Assembly (NCBI GenBank): GCA_004802705.1
Contig: SGPL01000325.1
Coordinates: 1-38,749 of the forward strand
Direction of reading: 5' to 3'
DNA length: 38,749 bases
Source of the DNA: Bondarzewia mesenterica
Taxonomy: Eukaryota > Basidiomycota > Agaricomycetes > Russulales > Bondarzewiaceae
A program made the translations under genes and the position numbers. Each line of letters starts with the position of its first letter. The stretch's first letter is position 1. The notes beneath the pieces are model-generated. The model made no database searches, was not told the origin of the DNA, and saw only the letters and a list, made by a program, of their open reading frames with translations. Below, one piece after another: positions 21,525 to 30,964 of the stretch.

Positions 21525-22200
21525 TGGAAGGTGTAGTGAGGGGGTGAGCAGCGTTGAGGATACCCCATGCCCACTGTCAATTGGCTCTAATGCTAACTTG
21601 TCTCCAGACGCTGACGTCACGCACGTGGAGCTATATCGACTGGCCCTTCCTATTCAGTCCTTTTCCTCCATCTCTTCAGCACATTCCATCCAAATTGTAT
21701 TGCCAGAGGATCCTTCAAGATCCTTCATCTAACAAAATCAAAGCGTCTCGCCTGTGCGTGAGGTGTCTCGCCCGAGCCTGTTGAGTTTCAGGCACCCTTA
21801 TCGATTCAGACGCGTCAGACGCGTTCAATTCCTGCCGGGACGCGTCCATCCATGCGCATCACGTGAGAAACATATTCTGCGCAGCGCGGTGCAAAAAACA
21901 TATCGTTATCGACAGAAATTGACCAAATGGAATGCCGACAGATTCCGCCTCTGCATGCCGTAGGCAAAGACATACAGGTGGTCAGGGACAACTTATAGCA
22001 CCTTTTATAATCGTTCCACCGATAAGTACGATCCTCCATTGCGTGCTCATCGAGTCCGAGCAGTCATTCTCCTCGTGTGAACGCGCAGTAATACCCCTGT
22101 CCAGCTTCGACTCCAGCTCTTCACACTCTTTCTTCCATCACCGTCATCTCTCACATTTCCACTCTGGCTGACTGTAAAGACTAGGCAGTCTTGCATTACT
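21525..22200. promoter_or_regulatory. Divergent promoter region, branching enzyme / M28 peptidase
   Basis: 676 bp between two starts. It contains imperfect direct GCGTC-rich copies near 21808-21845 (GACGCGTCAGACGCGT) and pyrimidine-rich tracts before the peptidase ATG, common in fungal promoters. No gene is seen. Confidence 0.4.
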
Positions 22201-25200
22201 ATGGGCGACGATAACTTCGTCACTCAACCCCTCCTCGGGGTGCAGGAGAAGGCCACGCAAGATGATGTGCTCGTCCCACCTGTCACACAGCAGGCGCCCA
22301 AGCATCGCTCACGAGTCGTCAAACTCATCAAGCGCAGTATACTCTTCGTTTTCTTGTGGATTGTCATCCATCGCTTGTTGTTCTACCTTGCCTACCCCTC
22401 TTTCCATCATCACCTTGAAGCCAAAGGAACCCAGGGATGCGCCAAGAAGGATTCCACTTGGGCCATGAAGGCATTCAAGCCTTCTGTGCCTTTCGGCCAC
22501 ATTGCGGAGGAACTGTTCTTGTATGTCCGACATTTTCACGCATACACGGGCGTCGCGCTTATCCTCCTTTCACCAGGACCGTACCGAATTCAGCTAGTGC
22601 TATCTCTGCCTCTCGCCAGTATGCTACCAAACCTCATCTCGCAGGCTCCGAGGGCGACTTCGCCACTGCCGTAGATTTCCTCGAACTCCTGCAGCGCGAG
22701 TTGGCCGTCGCCATCCCCGACTCCAAGCCCATTTTCCCTGCTGGCTCTGATGCCTCGCGCAATGCGACTCTCTCCATCACCAACATCACTGAGCCCAGTG
22801 CATGGATTGATATCTATTATCCCGTCATGAACACCGCGGTCAACCATAGTCTGCAAATTCTGAGTGACGATGGAGAGGTCGCTTGGGCTGCTGACCTTGA
22901 GGAGGTCTCAGATGGGACGGATCCGGAAGCTGGAAAGTATGTCAACGCCGTGTCCACTTGGCATGGTCTCAGCCGCGGCGGTGATGTCCAGGGCAAGCTG
23001 ATCTACGCGAACTACGGACTGAAGGAGGATTTCGACGATCTCGTTAACAAAGGTGCGCTTTTTCCTCGTTCAAAGTGTCGTAGTATCAAATAGAGTTGTT
23101 TGCGTCAGGCGTCAACTTCACCGGATCCATTGTCATTGTTCGCTACGGTGGTCTTTTCCGTGGATTGAAGGTGTGCTCTTTCTGACTAGCCAATCTCCAC
23201 AAACTCGAGTTGACACAATTGTTCATAGGTCAAAGGCGCGCAGGAACTCGGTGCAGCCGGCGTTCTCGTATACTCTGACCCTCGCGATGATGGCACGGTC
23301 ACCGTCGAGAACGGCTACAAGCCGTAGGCCAACACCATTTCTTTCCATCTCCGACGCACATCCTCACGTCTCATTCGTTGCAGATACCCCTACGGCCCCG
23401 CGCGCAGCCCGACGTCCGTGCAGCGCGGTTCTGTACAATTCCTCTCTATTTATCCGGGAGACCCGACGACGCCGGGTTATCCCGCATACGAGAACAGCAC
23501 GCGCACGGACGGATCTAACATTCCCTCCATTCCCAGTCTCCCAATCTCATGGGCGAATGCCAAGGTCCTGCTCGAGGAAATTGCGGACGACAGAGAGGGT
23601 AGGATGGTTCGTCTTATCAACAATGGTGAGTGACCCCAGTGATATTTGAGGGACGCACTTTTGGAAACGGAATTGCTTGTCCATGTGTAGTTGATGACAA
23701 GGTCACGCCGATTTGGAACACGATGGGCGTCATTCCTGGACATATCAAGGACGAAGTCGTTGTTGTCGGTAATCATCGTGATGGTACGTTGTGTTTCCTC
23801 GTCCTCTCCACTGCACACCACTGATGATTCTTTCCAGCATGGGTAAGTTTGTGTACCTCTATATAACGGAAGAGATTACTTATGGAGAACAGGTCATGGG
23901 CGCTGCCGATCCCTCTTCGGGGACTGCGTCTATTCACGAAGTGGTTCGTGGCCTCGGAGTCTTGTTGAAGGCAGGCTGGACGCCTCTGCGTACCATTGTC
24001 ATTGCTAGTTGGGATGCCGAAGAGGTCTTCCTTTTAGTCTTTGATACCAAAAGAGAAATTCTAACTTCCCACTTGCAGTACGGTCTTATCGGCAGCACCG
24101 AATGGGGCGAAGATTTCCCTGAATTTATCGACAAACACGTCGTAGCCTACCTCAATCTTGGTATGCCTCAATTCTCTCTTGCAATATAGTATCCTCACGT
24201 TTATACCTCTACAGACGTATCGGTTTCTGGCTCCCACTATGGTGCAAGGGCTTCGCCTTCCCTTGCCCATGTTGTGCGCTCCACGGCTGAGAAGATTCCT
24301 CACCCCACTGATCCGGGGCGGACATTGTGGGATGCGAGACACGACAGGGGCCCACTGTACGGCGAAATCGTCGACCCGCAGGTGGTGGCTATGGCCGAAG
24401 AGGCTGCCAACGCTGTCGACAGCGTCGGCGTCGGTGCGGTAGGCTCCGGCAGTGATTTCACAGTGTTCTTGCAGCGCCTTGGTGTACGTGTCTTTCCTTA
24501 CATCTGGTCCTTATTTCCGGTCTTGACTTGGTTTTGGTGTGTATAGGTTGCCAGTATGGACCATGGCTTCGGCTCATCACTTTCGGATCCGGTGTATCAT
24601 TACCACTCCGTGTTCGACTCGGAGAGATGGCAAGAGTTGTATGGCGATCCCGGCTTTGTCAAGCATGTACGTTGTTATACCGCGTGCTCCAGGAGCTTTT
24701 CCTGAAGTGTATCTGACCTGTGTAATATCATATAGGTGGCCGTTGCGAAGCACTTTGGTCTACTGACTCTCCGTCTAGCTGATACAATTATTCTCCCCAT
24801 TAATACGACGCACTATGCCTTCGAGCTGGAGTCTTACCTCGACAAGTACGTGCCTGTTGTGTATTCCGTTCTGACCAAATTCATGTTCGTTCATCAGGGT
24901 TGAAGAGTTGGCGACTGCGTCCTCCGTTTTAACCGACCTTGCGCCTCTTCGTGCTGCCATTACTTCTCTCCAACGCGCCAGCATCAAGCTCGACCACGAG
25001 AAATGGGTGGCGGAGGCACACCTCAGGCACCTTCTCAAGCATATCATGCATCGTCATGGTCACAAGAAAGGGCTACGCCAGGTGATTGGCAAGGCTTGCC
25101 ACAAGCTGAAGAAGGTCTTTGGGAAGGGCGACGAGGAAGTGAAAGAACTCACCACGCCTATGCACGTGCCCGAGCTGGAGATCATGATTACCAAGGATGG

Positions 25201-25747
25201 CCATCGCAGGCTTGTGAAACCTCGCATTGGGAGACTCCCTGGCTGGATCAAGGAGCAGGAGGAGAAAAAGATGAAGGAGCTTGAGAAGGAGGCTACGTTC
25301 GAGATTGCTGACAATGATGAAGATGGACCTCACCCTCCGCATCTGCCGCATCTGCCTCGCCCGCCCAAGCCTCATTGGCCTCCGCACCACAAGCACAAAG
25401 GACCGAGCCGCAGGTTCAAGCGTGCGGTGCAGCATGTACAGAAGGTTAACCAGAAGTTAGCGACTTTCGAGCGCGGATTTATTCACGAGGATGGAATCAA
25501 GGACCGGGAGTGGTACAGGCATCTTGGTGTAGCTCCAGGCAAATGGCTCGGTACGTATATCCATCTTCTCGCTCTCTTTCGACTTGTGTAGAGTGTATGC
25601 CTGACGGTTGTGCAGGATACGGTGCGACAACCCTCCCTGCGCTCACGGAGTCTATCACCATTGAGAAAAAACGCGACGCTCGCTCAGTATGAGGCTGGGA
25701 GGTTGAAGGAGGCGATCGAGAAGATGACTGCTGCGCTGAGGGCGTAA
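22201..25747 (+). CDS. Glutamate carboxypeptidase II-like M28B metallopeptidase, type II membrane protein
   Basis: A membrane-anchored two-zinc peptidase related to NAALADase and yeast Vps70/Tre proteins, about 929 aa. Exons: 22201-22520, 22577-23052, 23109-23170, 23229-23323, 23384-23625, 23691-23783, 23838-23842, 23893-24024, 24079-24160, 24215-24483, 24547-24666, 24736-24845, 24898-25550, 25616-25747. One hydrophobic helix (SILFVFLWIVIHRLLFYLAY) near residue 46 follows a basic cytosolic tail. The PA domain is around GSIVIVRYGGLFRGLKVKGA. Zinc and catalytic residues are present: His in GNHRDAW, Asp in GAADPSSG, Glu pair in ASWDAEE, Asp in YLNLDVSVSGSH, His in YHYHSVFDSERW. So it should be active, unlike transferrin-receptor relatives. 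The exon at 23838-23842 is only 5 nt. The last exon has one base too many in A6 (25666-25671). The helical domain carries a His/Pro-rich insert. Confidence 0.93.
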
Positions 25748-26199
25748 AGAGCAAACAAGTGACGGTCTTTATTTCCGTTTCCTTTTTCCTTGAATGTTTC
25801 GACGTTGTTTGTCTCGTGTACTTATTCCACATATATGCAGCGTATGTCCTGTTCCGAATTGGAAAGAGCCTCGACGCTCGTCTGGAACCTCTCATTTTGA
25901 CATTCGACCCACGTATGGTCGAAAGAGGAAATGCAATTGCTGCATCTGGCGGCGTCGTTTGCTTCCGTGTCAGTGTTTCGGTAGCGAGACCTGGCCTCGA
26001 TGACGATGGGACACAAAAGCGAAATGGGCCAGAAAATATTAATACACAACGGCTTGTTTCTCGACGTCGACCAACTTCAACACCGCTCCTTACCTCTCGC
26101 TCCTTTATATCCAGCCTCGTGTCCTGACACACCACCCGCTGGTGTTCTCCTACGTTCTTTGCACAGACTACCGCTACTGTATCCTTCAAATAATCAACC
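25748..26199. promoter_or_regulatory. Intergenic region upstream of the MGxxxS-start gene
   Basis: 452 bp holding the 3' UTR of the peptidase and a promoter with CT-rich tracts close to the next ATG. The frames present have no recognisable product. Confidence 0.4.
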
Positions 26200-26838
26200 A
26201 TGGGCATCACATCCTCTGTTCAACAACCTGAAGAAACCGACACGACTGCTCCCCAGGACACCCCGACGGACAATGGTACCAGTGGTCGAAGTTCTGATCA
26301 ACAGGTGAAGAGTCATCTTATTTATTGTGTTGACCATGCTGAACGTCTCGTGGGCTGCACAGAAGAGCGTTGACGTCGTTTCGGAGGCCGAGAAACCGGG
26401 CGCAGACAACAAAGTACGTGCCCGCCGACCCAAATTCCTGTTTAATTTTGACCGCGTTAAAGGATGAACGGCGAGACCCCTTGGGCACGACGGTATGTTA
26501 TACAGGATGTAGTATCCACTGCATTGGTTTTATTGACAAACATATAGGACACGGTCGAGGATAGTAAACTGTTTGAGGACCGTGCACGCGTCCTGCCCAC
26601 CAACCTCTCCCCCAAGACATACGCCGACGCTACAAATGTAAGTTCCTCTCCAGTCGTCTCTTCTAAATCCCTCGCCGATGACGTACGTTATCTCATATCC
26701 CAGCTCGCCGCCCAATATCCTGAATTCGCCTCGAATATTCTCTCGCTTCCCCTCGCGAGCGTTTTTTCAAACCACATCCAAGTCGACGAGTCCGCCACTC
26801 TCCAACGCCTCCAATCAACCCAAACACATGCCGGATAG
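26200..26838 (+). CDS. Hypothetical protein with N-myristoylation-like start
   Basis: Five exons (26200-26304, 26363-26413, 26463-26492, 26548-26637, 26704-26838) encode 136 aa. Every intron is phase 0 and GT-AG. The start MGITSSVQQ fits the MGxxxS/T rule for N-myristoylation. Residues 10-90 are polar, acidic and probably disordered. The last exon has a more ordered stretch, LAAQYPEFASNILSLPLASV. I do not recognise the family. The stop TAG (26836-26838) overlaps the first ATG (26828-26830) of the long ORF behind it. A run of six T at 26762-26767 lies shortly before the stop. If one T is extra, as in other homopolymers here, this exon would run straight into the long ORF and the two would be one protein of about 830 aa. 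Confidence 0.6.
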
Positions 26839-28936
26839 GCCGAACTGGGCACTGGCGCGCGACTCTCAGCCGCAGACCTCAATGTATGCGCCTCGGGGAC
26901 ACCTCAACAAGCCGGCAACGAGGGGAAAACATGTCAGGAATGCTTCTCAGCCCACCCGTGACGTGGTTCATGCTGCGAAGGTGGAACGCCACGCATTGCC
27001 CGTGAGGGTTGCGAGGTCGGCTACTCGAGACAAGTTCGACGCTGAGAACACGCCTCCCCAAGACAGGGGAACACAGCGAAGGGACACTCGCCCCATCCAC
27101 GTGCGTGCTGTCCAGGATGGTCGGAGCGCGCGGGGCCGCGAGGGCCTCAGACGCACGCTTCACAATGACCCACCTGTAGTCAATACTTCTGCTCTTGCGC
27201 TCGTCCAGAAGGCCATTCAAGAGACCAGAGAGGCTGGTGCCCACGCGCGCGCTAATACTACTCGCGGTTCGATTCAGAACCAAGGCCATAATCGGACCAA
27301 GAGCAGGACCGAGCGCGCCTCCGTGAAGTTGTGTGTCGTCAACAAGACCGAGTCCGACGAGAAGAATCCTACCCCAGCTATCGACGTACAAAACGCAGCT
27401 GTCGCGAGAGACCAGGTTGAGGTCAAGGAGGCGCCGCCTTCTGCACGAGTATCCAAGGCTACTAGTAATTCGACTCCAGCGGTAGCTGTGCATACGACCA
27501 ATCCTGCTAGCGAGGCCGTTGCGCCCGTTTTGCCCGTCTCACAAACCACACGTTTTGTCGTTGCGCCCGCCGAGGTCAAGAAGACTGAGTCTGCTTCCGA
27601 ACCTGCATCCTATAATAGCATCGTCCTGCAGGCACCCAAGATCGAGGTTAATCGGACGGAAATCGCTCGTTCTAAAAGCAGAGACCTCGGCTCCGTCGCC
27701 ACCAGATTTAATACTTCCACTCGTCGTGCTACGACAGAGTACTTCAGGCGACGCGCCAGGGAGCGATCTGTGGACTTGACGGCGAAGCAGCCGATTGTCT
27801 TGCCTCAGTCCGATGAGGGAGACCAACTTGCGAGGAAGGATTTATCAGAAGAACGCGCTCAACAAGAAGATCTTCACCAGTCCAAGGTCGACAATCATTC
27901 TGCGCCGAGGAGCCTGCCAGCTAAATGCCTTGAGGAGGAGAAATCTGCACCACAAGTCAAGATTGCACCCAACTCGCCATCGGTTTCTTTGAGAGATTCC
28001 CCGACAGTCGCTCAGTCCCCGCAGCCCACTTGCAAGGCAGAGTCTGTTATTCAGCTCAAGGATGCGATTGTGGCGCTACCAGACCTTGTCGAGGATAACA
28101 CGCCTCCTTGCTCTGAAGCCAACACGCCCGAGTCCGCGAAGGCTATGTTTTCCTTTAACCCCAAGGCCATAACTTTCACACCGCGCTCATCTCCATCTCC
28201 TGGAGCAACCATTGCTAGGACATCGCCTCCGCTCACATCTTCTCCATCGCCAGCACCCTTGCGTTCAAGTTCCATGACACCCCTCAAATACATGGCCAAG
28301 TCCCCATCCACATTGCTTTATTATTCGACGCCCCCAGCCGCATCTGCGCCGCTCGCTCACGGCATCACAAAGCCTTCGATGCCTTCGCCCTTGGCGTATT
28401 CGTACACTCCAGAGCAGAAGGCGTATCACAGTTTCGGCTACGGTGCGTTCCCTGCCAAGTCCATGGCTCCGAGCTTCGTCCCAGAAATGTCGCCCGTGAC
28501 ACGCGATGCACTGGAGCTGGCGTTGGAGTACGCGCAGACGCAGGCCCAGGCCGAGGCATGGGCTTTGGAGGAGCAGCAGGCGAAGCTGTTGGGGATGCTC
28601 GCATCTGGGGCTCCTGGGACCAGCTCGAGGCTAGGCGCGGGCAGGAGCGTGACGATGCCGAGATTAACGCACACGCCCGCGAAACGGAATGCTCATTCGG
28701 TCCAGGACACGATGTTCACTGGTACGCCGCCGCTCAGCTCTAACGCCGCGGCGGCGTGCTTTGGGTACCGAGGCCCCTTGGCGCCCGCGAGCGTGAATAG
28801 GACGCTGATTGGAGAGCGCTATGGCAGGTTCGTGAGGGAGTGGGGTGGAGAGGACGCCAGCCATGTCGGTCACAGGCGACCTCGGTCGCTAGGCGGGGGC
28901 ATGGGGAATGGGTTTGGCTATGGTGGCATGAATTGA
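26828..28936 (+). CDS. Large Ser/Pro/Ala-rich, mostly disordered hypothetical protein
   Basis: An uninterrupted frame of 703 codons from the first internal ATG (26828); it is open further upstream to 26678. No domain is recognised. The sequence is rich in Ser, Pro, Ala, Thr, Arg and Lys with many SP/TP sites (TPRSSPSPGATIA, TSPPLTSSPSPAP), typical of a phosphorylated, disordered regulator or scaffold. A helical, Gln/Ala-rich stretch (LELALEYAQTQAQAEAWALE) near residue 560 could be a short coiled coil, and the end is Gly-rich (GGGMGNGFGYGG). Strong third-position C/G use supports translation. Absence of introns over 2.1 kb is unusual here. The true start is uncertain: it may be a separate gene, the second cistron of one mRNA, or the continuation of the five-exon gene upstream after a one-base error. 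Confidence 0.7.
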   Translation: MPDRPNWALARDSQPQTSMYAPRGHLNKPATRGKHVRNASQPTRDVVHAAKVERHALPVRVARSATRDKFDAENTPPQDRGTQRRDTRPIHVRAVQDGRSARGREGLRRTLHNDPPVVNTSALALVQKAIQETREAGAHARANTTRGSIQNQGHNRTKSRTERASVKLCVVNKTESDEKNPTPAIDVQNAAVARDQVEVKEAPPSARVSKATSNSTPAVAVHTTNPASEAVAPVLPVSQTTRFVVAPAEVKKTESASEPASYNSIVLQAPKIEVNRTEIARSKSRDLGSVATRFNTSTRRATTEYFRRRARERSVDLTAKQPIVLPQSDEGDQLARKDLSEERAQQEDLHQSKVDNHSAPRSLPAKCLEEEKSAPQVKIAPNSPSVSLRDSPTVAQSPQPTCKAESVIQLKDAIVALPDLVEDNTPPCSEANTPESAKAMFSFNPKAITFTPRSSPSPGATIARTSPPLTSSPSPAPLRSSSMTPLKYMAKSPSTLLYYSTPPAASAPLAHGITKPSMPSPLAYSYTPEQKAYHSFGYGAFPAKSMAPSFVPEMSPVTRDALELALEYAQTQAQAEAWALEEQQAKLLGMLASGAPGTSSRLGAGRSVTMPRLTHTPAKRNAHSVQDTMFTGTPPLSSNAAAACFGYRGPLAPASVNRTLIGERYGRFVREWGGEDASHVGHRRPRSLGGGMGNGFGYGGMN

Positions 28937-30964
28937 ATTGGGATGACGGCTTTCCGTGCGCCGTGGTTGAGATTGCGTTTCCTTGAGAGTTTGTGAGTTT
29001 TGTTTTTGGGGAATTGGCGAGATGACGCACATGTACCCCCCTCTTTTACATATGACGGTAGTGAGACTAGACGACGGTTCGGATTTGTATATACGATTGC
29101 ACGACGCATGCACAATATTCCTTATGGACTACGATAATAGAGTATGAGTATCTCATTGGAGATCCTAGAAAAATGATCTATTCTAGGTCTAAGATGTGTA
29201 CGAGGGACATCGACACAGGTTGTTTTTTGCGCGCCTGCTGGGTGACACGAGTGTGGGGGAAAGGCTATATTCAACTAATAGTTGACCATCGAATGACCGG
29301 TTTCAGAAGTTCTCCCACTCGATTAGTGAGAACTCGAACTCGAAGTCGCTATGATCGGCAGTGCTCTGTCTTTTGGGGGGAAGCGAGGTTTCTCCGGCCG
29401 CAGCGCTGACGGTGGCCTGGATCATGCGGGATGGGGAGATGCGGACGGAGGCGATGGTAAGGAGGAGACATCGTACGTACTCACTTGGGCTTGGGTTGTG
29501 CAAGGACCGCGGAAGTGAGAGCTATGCACCTGGCGTCGGCCGATACTAGTACACCGCGGCGTGAGGAAGCACAACTGTATGTTTCAGACTGACGCTAAGA
29601 CTGGTGTTGTGCGGCTCTAGATGAGAATATTGGGTGCCACATACGAGTGTGTCTAATTTAACTTGCCAGGTGGCGGGTCGGAGTTTGCCATGGGGAAGTT
29701 TGGAGAGTGCAAGCCGGCAGGTGTTGGTGGACTGGAACCTGCTGTATATTTATAGTACAATACTTGCAAGTGACCTGCTGTCGACCCATCAGCTGCAGGT
29801 CTCTTAGACAAGCTTGACTCAACTTGGTCTTTGGTTTGCGGGGGTGTATGATGGATAAAGCTAAAGTTAGACCCTAGTTTGTCTGCAATCAGTGGAGAGT
29901 TAATTTTAGGTACATGTGCATGGGAGTATGGATGCCCCGTCGGGCAGGTGTAATTTTAGGCACCACGGAAATTCCGACGCTCACCAACCCTTTTTCTCTC
30001 CCCTAGCAGCTGGAGTGAGTGAGCCTCCATGATGGGATGAGGAATCAGGATGCCTGAGGTACCTGCTATTAGTTGGTATGTACTCACACCCACCGTTCAC
30101 CGCGTCCCCGAACAAGTAAAGAAACTACGAGAAGGATCATTTCCGCAATGAGAGCTGCGTGAGTAATTATGAGGATAGGCAGGGATAGGCGCAACTTTTG
30201 TTCGGTAGAGTGGAGGAGCGGCCGAGCGCAGCATCCTGAACCTGTGCAGATCCGCAGGATTATTGCGACCGGCAGCCGAATCAGAGGCCGAGCTGCGCTC
30301 CAACGGGGAAACTGGGAACATTGGGGGCGGGGCGGGCTGAGAACGTAGAGGTCTGGCAGGCAACTGGATGCCTGATATGGAAGTCTGCGGTGTTGTTATG
30401 CAAGGCAAAATTAGAAGTGGATGTGCCAAAACTGGCGTATACTGGGGAAAAAATCAGCGAAAAAAGGGAACGAACGAGTCGACTTTGTGATTCGGAGAGG
30501 ACGGACTCGAACAAGTATGAGGGATTTCGATTGGAGAACAGCGTCGGTGGAGTTGTGATCGGCAGAAAGTTCGCCTTGGAGACAGTCCCCAGAAAAAAAA
30601 AAGAGCCAGGGCCGCGGAGTGGGAAAGTGCCTTAATTCTCGAGTTTGGATCGCATCTTGTTCAACATTTTTGGAACTGCGGAAGGGTCTGGAAGATGGGA
30701 GGTCAGGAAATCGCGCTGGTGGAAGAGGGAGAGAGGGAGAGAAAGACGGACAGGAGGGGTGGGAAGGAAGGCGAGTGTGTGGACTAGGTGAAGCTTGAAC
30801 GAGTGGCATGGCAAGAGAAGAAGCGGACAGGTTGATTGCGTCAGGCAGGAGCACCCAGCTGTAGGCCGCCAACAGTTGCCAGTCTCCATGCCCTCAAATC
30901 GTATATCCTCTTCCCATCTTTCTCTTCTCCTTTCCTTTCTCCCATCTCCTCCCCTCCAAAAACA
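28937..30964. other. 2-kb intergenic region, possible small minus-strand exon
   Basis: Mostly without clear coding sequence. One piece stands out: minus strand 29303-29441 reads with strong C/G third positions and ends SDFEFEFSLIEWENF before TGA. An acceptor-like CCAG precedes it at about 29418 and a donor-like GTGAGT lies at about 29483-29488. This could be the last exon of a small unrecognised gene, but no start or first exon is convincing. The remainder should include the KRE6 promoter. No repeat was noticed. Confidence 0.35.

Noticed and set aside
26879..27493. 204-codon minus-strand frame
   Set aside because: It mirrors the long Ser/Pro-rich ORF; no motif, no introns, and the plus frame is far longer.
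29303..29503. Minus-strand small gene ending IEWENF, considered as a pheromone precursor
   Set aside because: It lacks a C-terminal CaaX motif and has no convincing first exon; kept only as a possible exon in the intergenic note.
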